Origin: Kitasatospora sp. MAA19
Lineage (GTDB): Bacteria > Actinomycetota > Actinomycetes > Streptomycetales > Streptomycetaceae
Direction: 5' to 3'
Assembly (NCBI RefSeq): GCF_029894125.1
Contig: NZ_JARXYZ010000014.1
Span: forward strand, 162,285-226,284
DNA length: 64,000 nucleotides
Position numbers and translations under genes: made by a program. The first letter of the stretch is position 1; each line of letters starts with the position of its first letter. Positions 16,197-24,672 of the stretch are shown here, piece by piece. Below the pieces are notes generated by a model. That model saw only the letters and a program-made list of their open reading frames with translations, was not told where the DNA came from and searched no databases.

Positions 16197-17753
16197 TTGT
16201 CGCTCGCCGCCGTTCCCGCCCAGGCCCCCGCCTCCGTCTCCGGAGCGGCCGGGGCCGTCGGCGCCACTGGTGCCGCTGCCGTCGGAGTCGCGGGTGCCGT
16301 CGGAGCCTCGGGTGTCGTCGGTGTCGCCGGTGCCGCCGGTGTCCCGGCCTCCGGCGAGGCCATCCTGCGCCGCCAGCGCGTACGCGAGTCCGCCGCCCGG
16401 ACGTACGCCCGGTCCTTCCCGATCGTCCCCGTGCGGGCCAACGGCATGACCGTCGAGGGCGCCGACGGGCGGCGCTACCTGGACTGCCTCTCCGGCGCCG
16501 GGACGCTCGCCCTCGGGCACAACCACCCGGTGGTGCTGGAGGCGATCCGCCGCACGCTCGACAGCGGCGCCCCGCTGCACCTGCTCGACCTCGCCACCGC
16601 CGAGAAGGACGACTTCACCAGCGCGCTGTTCGAGAGCCTGCCCGCCGAGTTCGCCGCCGGCGCCCGCGTCCACTTCTGCGGCCCCGCCGGGACGGACGCC
16701 GTCGAGGCCGCGCTCAAGCTGATGCAGACCGCCACCGGCCGGTCCGGCGCGCTCGCCTTCACCGGCGCCTACCACGGCATGACCGCCGGAGCCCTGGCGC
16801 TCACCGGCAACGTCGCCGTCAAGGAACCGCTGCCGAGCGGCGGCGAGGTCGTCCGGCTGCCCTACCCGTACGGCTACCGTTGCCCGTTCGGCGTCGGCGG
16901 CGAGGCGGGCGCCGACCTCGCCGCGACCTACGTCGAGCGGCTGCTGGACGACCCCGCGGGCGGCGTCGTCCCGCCCGCCGCGATGATCCTGGAGGCCGTG
17001 CAGGGCGAGGGCGGCGTCGTCCCCGCGCCCGACGGCTGGCTGCGCGAGATGCGCCGGATCACCGCCGAACGGGGCATCCCGCTGATCGTCGACGAGGTGC
17101 AGACCGGTGTCGGCCGCACCGGGGCGATGTGGGCCGTCGAGCACAGCGGCATCGTCCCGGACGCGATGGTGCTCTCCAAGGCCATCGGCGGCAGCCTGCC
17201 GCTCGCCGTCGTCGTCTACCGCGAGGACTACGACGGCTGGCGGCCCGGCGCCCACACCGGCACCTTCCGCGGCAACACCCTCGCCATGGCCGCCGGAGCC
17301 GCCACCCTGCGCCACGTCGCCGCCCACGGGCTGGTCGAACGCGCCGCCGTCGTCGGCGAGCGGATGGCCGCCCGGCTGCGCGACCTCGCCGCCGAGCTGC
17401 CGGTGATCGGCGACGTGCGCGGGCGGGGCCTGATGCTCGGCGTCGAACTCGTCGACCCCGCCGCCGAACCGGACGCCTGCGGGGCCCGCCCGGCCGACCC
17501 GGCGCTCGCCCTCCGGGTCCGGGAGGCCTGCCTGGCGCGCGGGCTGATCGTCGAACTCGGCGGCCGCCACGACGCGGTGCTGCGACTGCTCCCGCCGCTC
17601 ACCATCACCGATGAGCAGGTCGCCGCCGTCCTCGACCGGCTCGCCGACGCGATCGCGACCGCCGCGGCGGATCCGTCGGTGGCGGTGGCGGCGTCGGTGG
17701 CGGTGGCGGTGGCCGGTGACCGTGACGCTCCCGCGGTCCGGGGTGCCGAATGA
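16197..17753 (+). CDS. L-2,4-diaminobutyrate:2-oxoglutarate aminotransferase
   Basis: A class III PLP aminotransferase of 518 residues, probably making L-2,4-diaminobutyrate from aspartate semialdehyde (RhbA/AcsF/Dat type). Family motifs: MTVEGADGRRYLDCLSGAGT, HFCGPAGTDAVEAALKL, ILEAVQGEGG, LIVDEVQTGVGRTG and the PLP lysine at 328 (VLSKAIGG). The start must lie downstream of the iron box; the first candidate is a TTG at 16197. Residues 10-50 are an Ala/Gly/Val repeat and the last 40 an Ala/Val repeat, both absent from typical homologues and encoded by short tandem sequence. It overlaps the decarboxylase gene by 4 nt (ATGA). Confidence 0.9.
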   Translation: MSLAAVPAQAPASVSGAAGAVGATGAAAVGVAGAVGASGVVGVAGAAGVPASGEAILRRQRVRESAARTYARSFPIVPVRANGMTVEGADGRRYLDCLSGAGTLALGHNHPVVLEAIRRTLDSGAPLHLLDLATAEKDDFTSALFESLPAEFAAGARVHFCGPAGTDAVEAALKLMQTATGRSGALAFTGAYHGMTAGALALTGNVAVKEPLPSGGEVVRLPYPYGYRCPFGVGGEAGADLAATYVERLLDDPAGGVVPPAAMILEAVQGEGGVVPAPDGWLREMRRITAERGIPLIVDEVQTGVGRTGAMWAVEHSGIVPDAMVLSKAIGGSLPLAVVVYREDYDGWRPGAHTGTFRGNTLAMAAGAATLRHVAAHGLVERAAVVGERMAARLRDLAAELPVIGDVRGRGLMLGVELVDPAAEPDACGARPADPALALRVREACLARGLIVELGGRHDAVLRLLPPLTITDEQVAAVLDRLADAIATAAADPSVAVAASVAVAVAGDRDAPAVRGAE

Positions 17754-19309
17754 GCGCCGGGGCGGGTGCGGGCGCGGGTGACGGTTCCGGGGCTGTCGGC
17801 GCCGGGGCCGGTGCTTCCTCCGAACTGCCGTGCGGCCCGGCCCCGTTGGACGCCCTCGCGGGCGGCGTCGGCGGGCCCGGGGCGCTCGGGCCGCTGCTGG
17901 CCGCCGTCCTGGACGCGCTCGACAACGGCATCGCGCTGCGCGGCGGGCCGTTGCCCGCAGGCAGCCCGGCCGAGATCGGCGCACTGGTCGCCGACGGCCT
18001 GGCGGGCGCCCACGGGCCCGGCGCGCTCGCCCGCCTCGCCGAACTCCTCGCCTACGGCGCCGCCGACCCCGCCGACCCCGCCTGCGCCGCCCACCTGCAC
18101 TGCCCGCCGCTCGCCGTGGCCGTCGCCGCCGACCTCGCGGTCAGCGCCCTCAACCCCTCCCAGGACTCCTGGGACCAGGCCCCCGCCGCCACCGCCCTGG
18201 AGACCGCCCTCCTCGCCGAGCTCGCCGCCCTGGTCGGCTACGACCCGGCCCGCGCCGCCGGCGTCCTCACCTCGGGCGGCACCGAGTCCAACCTCATGGG
18301 CCTGATGCTGGCCCGCGACCAGAAGCTGGACGGCATCGTCGAGTTGGACGGCATCCCGGCCGGAGTCCGGCCGTGCATCATCGCCTCCGAGGCCGCGCAC
18401 TTCTCCGTCCAGCGCTCCGCCGCCCTGCTCGGGCTCGGCGAGCGCGCCGTAGTCGCCGTCCCGGTCGACCGGCAACTCCGCATGGAACCACAGGAGTTGG
18501 AACGGGCCTTGGCTGCGGCCAGCTGGGCCGGACGCACCCCGATCGCCGTCGTCGCCACCGCCGGCACCACCGACACCGGCGGCGTCGACCCGCTGCACGT
18601 CGCCGCCGACCTGGCCGGCCGCTACGGCGCCTGGCTGCACGTCGACGCCGCGTACGGCGGTGGCGCGCTGCTCTCCGACCGGCTGGCCCCGCTCCTCGAC
18701 GGCATCGAGCGCGCCGACTCCGTCTCCCTCGACTGGCACAAGCTCGGCTGGCAACCCGCCGCCGCCGGCGTCTTCCTGGTCCGCCGCGCCGAGACCTACG
18801 TCTCGCTCGCCCGTCGCGCCGAGTACCTCAACCCCGTCGACGACGAGCAGGCCGGCTACCCCAGCCTGCTCGGCCGCTCGCTGCGCACCACCAGGCGGGC
18901 CGACGCCTTCAAGCTCGCCGTCACCCTGCGCACCCTCGGCCGCGACGGGCTCGGCCGGCTGGTCGACGCCTGCCACGAACTCGCCCGGTCCGCCGCCGAG
19001 GCCGTCCGCGCCGAACCGTCGCTCGAACTCCACGCCGAACCCGTGCTGACCGCCCTACTGTTCCGCTACCGGCCGCCGGGCCTGACGGACGAGGCGGCCG
19101 TCGACGAACTCAACGGCCGGCTGCGCCGGTTGCTGCTGCGCACCGGGCGGGCGGTGGTCGGGCGGACCGAGCTGCCGGGCGAGGGGCCCGGCCGGGTGCG
19201 GCTCAAGCTCACCCTGCTCAACCCGCACGCCACGGCGGGGGAGGTGCGCGCGCTGGTGCGCGAGGTGGTGAGCGCGGGCCGGAAGGCTGCGGGGGACCGG
19301 GCGGGTTAG
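17750..19309 (+). CDS. L-2,4-diaminobutyrate decarboxylase
   Basis: A group II PLP decarboxylase of 519 residues. Motifs are GVLTSGGTESNLMGLMLAR, SEAAHFSVQRSA, VVATAGTTDTGG, WLHVDAAYGG and the Schiff-base lysine at residue 331 (SLDWHKLGW). With the upstream transaminase it mirrors rhizobactin rhbAB and would yield 1,3-diaminopropane. The enzyme family also includes aromatic and lysine decarboxylases, so specificity is inferred from the coupled transaminase. The first 30 residues are a Gly/Ala repeat. It is co-transcribed with, and overlaps, the transaminase, and is under the same iron box. Confidence 0.88.
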   Translation: MSAGAGAGAGDGSGAVGAGAGASSELPCGPAPLDALAGGVGGPGALGPLLAAVLDALDNGIALRGGPLPAGSPAEIGALVADGLAGAHGPGALARLAELLAYGAADPADPACAAHLHCPPLAVAVAADLAVSALNPSQDSWDQAPAATALETALLAELAALVGYDPARAAGVLTSGGTESNLMGLMLARDQKLDGIVELDGIPAGVRPCIIASEAAHFSVQRSAALLGLGERAVVAVPVDRQLRMEPQELERALAAASWAGRTPIAVVATAGTTDTGGVDPLHVAADLAGRYGAWLHVDAAYGGGALLSDRLAPLLDGIERADSVSLDWHKLGWQPAAAGVFLVRRAETYVSLARRAEYLNPVDDEQAGYPSLLGRSLRTTRRADAFKLAVTLRTLGRDGLGRLVDACHELARSAAEAVRAEPSLELHAEPVLTALLFRYRPPGLTDEAAVDELNGRLRRLLLRTGRAVVGRTELPGEGPGRVRLKLTLLNPHATAGEVRALVREVVSAGRKAAGDRAG

Positions 19310-19379
19310 AGCCTGTCCGGGTGCCGTTCGCTGCCTCAACGCCCGATTCGGTGCAGGGAACCCGGCTCGGACAGGCTCT
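19308..19379. terminator. 12-bp inverted repeat downstream of the decarboxylase
   Basis: AGAGCCTGTCCG at 19308-19319 is exactly complementary to CGGACAGGCTCT at 19368-19379; the left arm begins inside the decarboxylase stop codon. It can act as a terminator between convergent genes. The long 48-nt spacer and the sequence of the arms also suggest a small insertion-element relic. Confidence 0.6.
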
Positions 19380-19391
19380 GGATGGTTCAGG

Positions 19392-20195
19392 TCAGTCGCT
19401 CAGGAGGACGGTGCGGGTGAGCTCCCAGGTCTGCGGATCGGCGGCGACCAGCAGGCCGTCCTCGCAGCCGGGCGCCTCGGGGCGGTAGGGGCTGCCGTCG
19501 AGTCGGGCGGAGATGCCGCCGGCCTCGGTGACGAGCAGGGAGCCGGGGGCGTGGTCCCAGGGGAGGGTGCGCCAGTAGAGGAGGAAGTCGAAGCGGCCCT
19601 CGACGAGGTCCGGGTACTCGATCCCGGCGGCGTGCCGGCCGGGGGAGATCTCGCCGAAGGCCGACTCGTTGGCCTGCAGGCGCCGACGGTGTTCCGGGTC
19701 GAGGTAGCGGCTCTTCACGGATCCGCGCAGCTTCGCGGCGTCGTGCGGCGCCGGCGGACGGGTCAGACGCAGGCCGTCGCGCCAGGCTCCGGAGCCCAGT
19801 TCGGCGCAGTAGGCGGTGGCGGTGGCGGGCTGCCAGATCCAGGAGGCGACGGTCCGTCCGCTGCGGACGAGGGAGCACATCACGGCGTACTCGGGGCGGC
19901 CGGCGACGAAGTTGGCGGTGCCGTCGACCGGGTCGACCAGCCAGGCGGCGGGCTCGTCGTGGAGGGCCTGGGCGAGTGCGGGGTCGGCGGAGACCGCCTC
20001 CTCGCCGACCACGGGGACGGGCAGCAGCTCGCGCAGACGGCGGGCGATGATCGCCTCGGCCTCGCGGTCGGCGACCGTCACGACCTCGCCGGGCGCTTTC
20101 TCCATCACCTCGCCGGCGGCCAGCGCCCGGAAGCGCGGCTCCACCACCTCGGCCGACGCCTCGGCGAGTATCTCCGCCACCTTGTCCATCAGCAC
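19392..20195 (-). CDS. Inositol monophosphatase family protein
   Basis: A 267-residue Mg-dependent phosphatase. Metal-binding motifs are GEEAV (E65/E66), WLVDPVDGTANF (D88, D91) and WDHAPGSLLV near residue 208. Substrates in the family include inositol phosphates, histidinol phosphate and PAP; which applies here is unknown. I choose the GTG at 20195, 5-6 nt after a GAAGGGAG ribosome site; an ATG at 20189 is the alternative. It lies downstream of the pvs-like operon on the same strand, separated by 234 nt that hold the palindromic repeat, so its role in siderophore synthesis is doubtful. Confidence 0.85.
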   Translation of the reverse strand: MLMDKVAEILAEASAEVVEPRFRALAAGEVMEKAPGEVVTVADREAEAIIARRLRELLPVPVVGEEAVSADPALAQALHDEPAAWLVDPVDGTANFVAGRPEYAVMCSLVRSGRTVASWIWQPATATAYCAELGSGAWRDGLRLTRPPAPHDAAKLRGSVKSRYLDPEHRRRLQANESAFGEISPGRHAAGIEYPDLVEGRFDFLLYWRTLPWDHAPGSLLVTEAGGISARLDGSPYRPEAPGCEDGLLVAADPQTWELTRTVLLSD

Positions 20196-20322
20196 GTTCG
20201 CGCTCCCTTCGCTGCCTACCACTGTCGCACGAGTGGCCGCAGGCGACCTGCGGCGACCCCTGGTGCGGGAGGGGCTGGTGGGGGCGCGGCGGGGCGGGGC
20301 AGGGGGAGGCGCTGTACGGTAG

Positions 20323-20357
20323 CAACTAACAACTAACAACTAACAACTAACAACTAA
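20323..20357. repeat. Five tandem copies of the heptamer CAACTAA
   Basis: Five exact 7-bp units, much more AT-rich than the surroundings, placed directly against a palindrome. They lie between the pvsE-like gene and the phosphatase gene. Confidence 0.95.
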
Positions 20358-20387
20358 CAGATTTCGAAATCTGTTATCTGTCAGTTG
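20355..20387. repeat. AT-rich palindromic repeat, copy 1 (3' side of pvs-like operon)
   Basis: Bases 20355-20376 are a perfect 22-bp palindrome centred on TTTCGAAA. Bases 20355-20384 are identical over 30 positions to 27729-27758 of copy 2. An outer CAACT (20351-20355) / AGTTG (20383-20387) pair extends the fold. It may terminate the pvs-like operon, whose last stop codon is 43 nt away. Confidence 0.9.
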
Positions 20388-20429
20388 TCACCTGTTATCC
20401 GTCGCTCGCCGGCCGCCCTGGCCGCCCCG

Positions 20430-21644
20430 TCAGCTGCCCAGGTAGTGGAAGCCCGGGCGAGGGTGCATCAGGAACTCGTGGTGCGAGATGTTCCACGCGT
20501 ACGCGCCCGCCATCGCGAACAGCACGCGGTCGGCCGCCCGCAGGCCGTCGGCGCCGGAGGCGGCTCGGGCGAGGACGTCCTTCGGGGTGCAGAGCTGGCC
20601 GGCCAGGGTGGCGCGGCCGGTGCCGACGGCGGGACGCGGCCACGGGTGCGGCCAGGCGTCCACCGGGAGCACCTCGAACGGCTGGGAGTGCCCCCGGGTG
20701 GCGGGGGTGCGCAGGTGATGGGTGCCGCCGCGGACCACCGCGAAGTCCTCGCCGTGGCTCTGCTTCACGTCCAGCACCTCGGTCGCGTACCAGCCGCAGT
20801 AGGCGGTCAGCGCCCGGCCCGGTTCGATCCGCAGGGTCAGGCCCGGGTGGGCGTCCAGCAGCTTGGTCAGACCCTCGCCGAAGGCCGTCCAGTCGAAGCG
20901 GCTCGCCGGGTCGTCGTAGTCCACGGCCATCCCGCCGCCGACGTTGACCTCCGCCAGCGGGAAACCGTGTCGCTCGGCGAGCGCGGCCGACCAGGTCACG
21001 ATCTGCTCGGCGACGGCCAGTTGCTCCACCGCCGTGAGTCCGCTGGCCAGGTGGGCGTGCACGCCGCGCAGGCGCAGCCGCCGTCCGAGCGGGCCGGGGT
21101 CGGAGCCGTCGCCGGTGAGCAGGCGGACGCACTCCTCGGCGCGGTCCGGGTCGAGCCCGAACGGCGTCGGCCGTCCGCCCATCGCGAGCGCCACCGCGTC
21201 GAGCGCGCCGGTGGCGACCGGCAGGTTGACCCGCAGCAGTACGTCGACGACCGTGCCCGGCCGGTCCGTGAGGACGGCGTCGAGCCGGTGAAGTTCCTGC
21301 TCGCTCTCGACGTGCCAGCGGTGCACCCCGGCGTCCACGGCGGCGGCGATCTCGGCCGGTGTCTTGCCCGGTCCGCCGAAGGCCAGCGGCGCGTCCGGTA
21401 CGGCCGCTCGCACGTGCGCCAACTCCCCACCGCTGGATACCTCGTAGCCGTCGACCGCGTCGCGCAGCGCGGCCAGCACCGGCGCCTCGGGATTGGCCTT
21501 GGCGGCGTAGTACAGCTCGACCCGCTCGGGCAGCGCGGCCCGGACGGCGGCGGCGTGCGCGCGCAGCGCCGCCAGGTCGTAGACGTAGGCGGGCAGGGCG
21601 TCCGGCGCGAGGGCGGCGATGTGCCGGCGGACGGTCTCGGTCAT
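20430..21644 (-). CDS. PLP decarboxylase of the siderophore operon (PvsE/AcsE/SbnH-like)
   Basis: A fold-type III (LysA-like) decarboxylase of 404 residues. The PLP lysine is K49 (ELYYAAKAN), and later motifs are VNVGGGMAVDY, RIEPGRALTAYCGW and AGAYAWNISHHEFL. In vibrioferrin synthesis PvsE supplies the ethanolamine-type building block by decarboxylation, and SbnH acts on a citryl-diaminopropionate intermediate; either role is possible here. The ATG overlaps the stop of the upstream IucA/IucC gene (ATGA, 21641-21644). It is the last gene of the five-gene coupled operon. Confidence 0.88.
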   Translation of the reverse strand: MTETVRRHIAALAPDALPAYVYDLAALRAHAAAVRAALPERVELYYAAKANPEAPVLAALRDAVDGYEVSSGGELAHVRAAVPDAPLAFGGPGKTPAEIAAAVDAGVHRWHVESEQELHRLDAVLTDRPGTVVDVLLRVNLPVATGALDAVALAMGGRPTPFGLDPDRAEECVRLLTGDGSDPGPLGRRLRLRGVHAHLASGLTAVEQLAVAEQIVTWSAALAERHGFPLAEVNVGGGMAVDYDDPASRFDWTAFGEGLTKLLDAHPGLTLRIEPGRALTAYCGWYATEVLDVKQSHGEDFAVVRGGTHHLRTPATRGHSQPFEVLPVDAWPHPWPRPAVGTGRATLAGQLCTPKDVLARAASGADGLRAADRVLFAMAGAYAWNISHHEFLMHPRPGFHYLGS

Positions 21645-23455
21645 CGGGCGGCGCTCCCAAGGGAGAGGGGGACGGGCGTGCGGGCGGCCTCGGCGAGGAC
21701 GGAGCCGGCCAGTGGCGAGGGCAGGCGGACGTAGCCGGCCTGGCGGTCGGCCTTGCGCTCCCAGCGGGTGAGCAGGTTGGCCTTGGCCGGCAGCGGGACG
21801 CCCGCGAGCAGCGCCCGCAGCCGGGGCGGACGGCCGTGGGCGGCCGCGTACGTCTCCAGGGTGTCCCGGACGGCCTGCCACAGCGCGCCCTCCAGTGCGG
21901 GGTGGCGGTCGGCCAGGGCGGCGAGCAGTTCGGCGACGTGGTTGACCAGCAGGCAGTAGACCACCCGGTCCCAGCCGCGCTCGGCGTCGTACGTCATCGG
22001 CCCGGCGACCTCGGGCGGGAGGGCGGCCAGGATGTCGGCGTTGTGCTGGGGGACGAGCTTGGTGCCCTCCAGGTCACGGAAGAGCACCTGGGTGGGGTGC
22101 CCGGTGGCGTCGACGCCGATGAGCACGTTCTGCAGGTGCGGTTCCAGCACCACGCCGTGGTCGAAGTAGGCGGCGAGCACGGGCGGGATGAGTAGCCCCA
22201 GGTAGGCGCGCCACCAGTCCAGGGCCCGCGAGGCGCCCGAACTTCCTTCCAGCAGGCGGGAGATGTGGGCGGAGCTGGTCGGGTGCTCGTCGGCGACGGC
22301 GGCGGCCAGCAGTGGGGTGACGCCGGGCCGCAGCACGCCGCCGAAACCCTCGCGGACGATCAGGCCGAAGCTCTCGTAGAGCGCCTGGTCGGGGCGGCCG
22401 CCGTCGCCGGGCAGGGCCAGGGTGCGGAACGCCGGCTCGCGCAGCATCGCCGCATCGGGGAAGCGCCGGGCGAGGTCGGCGAGCGCGGGGGCGAGCAGTC
22501 GGGTCAGCGCGACGGCGCCGGTGAGCTCGTACGCGGCGTTCTTGCGCAGGCAGTTGGTGATGCGGACGTTGAGGCTGAACTTGAGGAAGGCGTCCGCTCC
22601 GTGGAGCGTGCGCACCGAGGCGGTGGCGGTGAACGCCTCGCCGCTCGGCCCCAGGTCGAGGACGTCCCCACGGGCCAGGGCATCGCGCAACAGCGGGTGG
22701 TCGCCGATGAGTTGGTACTGCCACGGGTGGGCGGGCAGTAGCCGGTAGCCGTCCGGCACCTCGCCCAGACCGTCCAGCAGGGCGGTCGCGCTCTCGTCCA
22801 GGGACTGCTCGGCGAGCAGCTCGGCACGGACGGCGAGGTGGCGCAGCGGGAACGCGGCGCGGGACTCCGGGGCGTACCGGCGCCAGTCTCCCCGGGCGGC
22901 GGAGCGGGACTTGGGCGCCGGATGGAAGCGGTGGCCGAACAGCAGGGCCTGCTCGGACTCCAGGTAGCGGTCCGCTCCGGCGGGCGGGCGGCCGGCCATG
23001 CTCTGCCGGAGGCCGTCGTGGCTGGAGGCCACCTGGCCCAGGAACTCCTCGTTCACCGTGCCGGTGCGCAGCTCCAGTTCGTCCTGCACCTGCTCGGCCA
23101 GCTCGTGCCAGCCCAACTCGACCCAGTCGCCGTCTCGTTCGATCTCGACCGGGCCGGCGAAGCGGTGCGCGCCGAGCAGTGAGGTGCGGCGCAGGGCGAT
23201 CCGCAGCAGGGTGCCGCGCCGGGGCAGTCGCAGCAGCAGGCGGCCGTCGGCCGCGGCGGTCTGGTGTTCGGGGGCGGAGACCTCGCGCAGCAGGCAGTTC
23301 AGCAGGGTGTGGGCCACTGCTTCTTCGGCGGTGGGCAGTTCGTGGGTGATCGGCTCGTCGGCGATCCGGTCGAGGGTGATCGACTCGGGGGTGATCGACT
23401 CGACGGTGATCGGGGCGGGGGCGATCGGGCCGTGGGTGATCGGCTCGCGGGTCAT
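21641..23455 (-). CDS. NIS siderophore synthetase, IucA/IucC family (PvsD-like position)
   Basis: A 604-residue ATP-dependent synthetase that should condense a carboxylate such as citrate with an amine or alcohol. Family features are LLPAHPWQYQLI, the ATP/carboxylate region SVRTLHGADAFLKFSLNVRI, ITNCLRKNAAYELTG, LEPHLQNVL and FRDLEGTKL, plus a FhuF-like C-terminal region. The N-terminal 35 residues are an unusual ITxxxIT repeat (PITHGPIAPAPITVESITPE) encoded by repeated GTGATCG units; the conserved domain starts near residue 42. Start and stop overlap the neighbouring genes by 4 nt each. Confidence 0.9.
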   Translation of the reverse strand: MTREPITHGPIAPAPITVESITPESITLDRIADEPITHELPTAEEAVAHTLLNCLLREVSAPEHQTAAADGRLLLRLPRRGTLLRIALRRTSLLGAHRFAGPVEIERDGDWVELGWHELAEQVQDELELRTGTVNEEFLGQVASSHDGLRQSMAGRPPAGADRYLESEQALLFGHRFHPAPKSRSAARGDWRRYAPESRAAFPLRHLAVRAELLAEQSLDESATALLDGLGEVPDGYRLLPAHPWQYQLIGDHPLLRDALARGDVLDLGPSGEAFTATASVRTLHGADAFLKFSLNVRITNCLRKNAAYELTGAVALTRLLAPALADLARRFPDAAMLREPAFRTLALPGDGGRPDQALYESFGLIVREGFGGVLRPGVTPLLAAAVADEHPTSSAHISRLLEGSSGASRALDWWRAYLGLLIPPVLAAYFDHGVVLEPHLQNVLIGVDATGHPTQVLFRDLEGTKLVPQHNADILAALPPEVAGPMTYDAERGWDRVVYCLLVNHVAELLAALADRHPALEGALWQAVRDTLETYAAAHGRPPRLRALLAGVPLPAKANLLTRWERKADRQAGYVRLPSPLAGSVLAEAARTPVPLSLGSAAR

Positions 23456-24672
23456 CGGCGGCTCCAGCGCTTGCGGAGGGACGGAAGGGAGAGTGCGGTG
23501 GCCGCGACGGCGGCCAGCAGGGCGGCGGCGGTGCCGGCCACCACGGGCGCGGCGGCGCCGTACCGACCGTTGGCCAGCGCGGCGACGGCGCCGGCGGCGA
23601 CGGCGCCGCCCTTGGAGACGAGTTCGAGGGTGCCGAACATCCGCCCGGGGGCGCGTCCTTGGGCGGCTCCGGCGGCGAGCACGGCGAGGCTGACCAGGCC
23701 GAGCGTGAGCCCGGCCCCGAGCAGCAGCCGGACGGCGACGAAGACGGGCAGCGAGTACGCGACGGCGTGCCCGGCCAGGCCGAGCGCGACGAACCCGAAG
23801 CCGAGTGCGATGCCGGTGTGCGGGCGGGCGTGGAACAGCGTGTGGGTGCGCGCGGCGAACACCAGGTAGCACAGGTGCGGCAGGGCGAACAGGACGCCGG
23901 TGGTGGTGGCGGAGACGCCGGGCAGCCGCTGCTCGGCGAGCGAGATGAGATAGGGGAAGGAGATGACGGTGGCGAAGACGAACACGAACTCGAAGACGTA
24001 GAGCGGCAGTAGCCGGACCCCCGGCGCCCGCTCGGTGCGGCCCTCGGACGCGGGCGCCGCCGCCGGTCGCTCCGGCTCGGGCAGCCGCGACAGGAGCAGT
24101 GCGGCGGCGAGCGGGAGGACGGCCATCACCAGGTACTGGCGGTGCGGGTCGATCCACGGGGACAGCGCGCCGACCAGGATCGGTGCCGCGACCAGGGCCG
24201 CCCGCGCACTGCCCTGCATCAGGGTGAGCGCGCGCGACAGCCTGGGCCCGTCGAGGGCGGCGGCGAGGTAGCCGTTGGTGGCGGCGAAGGTGCCGCCGAG
24301 GAAGCCCTGGAGGACCAGCGCGAGGGTGAAGGCGGGCAGGCTGCCGGCGGCCCCGGCCAGCAGGAAGGAGGCGGTGAGACCGAGTTGGGCGCGCAGCAGC
24401 AGCCGCTTGCGGCCGAAGCGGTCGGCCATCCGGCCCCACAGCGGTGCGCCGAGCGCGCTGAACACCGTCGGGACGATGTAGAGCACGCCGGCCCACCGGG
24501 CCTGCGGGTCGCCGAGCGTGGGCAGGATCGCGGTCAGGTACGGCGGCAGGCCCAGCGCGGCGAAGGAGGCGACGAAGTAGCAGGCCGCGACGGCGTGCAC
24601 CTGGCGGCGGCCGAGCCCGCCGGAGCCGTCGCTCTCGCGGCTGGACCGCTGCGGCAGGGTCTCCGTGCTCAT
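23452..24672 (-). CDS. MFS exporter of the siderophore operon (PvsC-like)
   Basis: A 406-residue major facilitator with 12 predicted membrane helices and motif A between helices 2 and 3 (GRMADRFGRKRLLL). Placed between two NIS synthetase genes exactly as pvsC is, it is the expected exporter of the finished siderophore. ATGA overlaps occur at both ends of the gene. A drug-exporter function cannot be excluded from sequence alone, but the context argues for siderophore secretion. Confidence 0.88.
   Translation of the reverse strand: MSTETLPQRSSRESDGSGGLGRRQVHAVAACYFVASFAALGLPPYLTAILPTLGDPQARWAGVLYIVPTVFSALGAPLWGRMADRFGRKRLLLRAQLGLTASFLLAGAAGSLPAFTLALVLQGFLGGTFAATNGYLAAALDGPRLSRALTLMQGSARAALVAAPILVGALSPWIDPHRQYLVMAVLPLAAALLLSRLPEPERPAAAPASEGRTERAPGVRLLPLYVFEFVFVFATVISFPYLISLAEQRLPGVSATTTGVLFALPHLCYLVFAARTHTLFHARPHTGIALGFGFVALGLAGHAVAYSLPVFVAVRLLLGAGLTLGLVSLAVLAAGAAQGRAPGRMFGTLELVSKGGAVAAGAVAALANGRYGAAAPVVAGTAAALLAAVAATALSLPSLRKRWSRR

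Noticed and set aside
20323..20357. Possible CRISPR array
   Set aside because: The units are 7-bp contiguous repeats without spacers and no cas gene is present.
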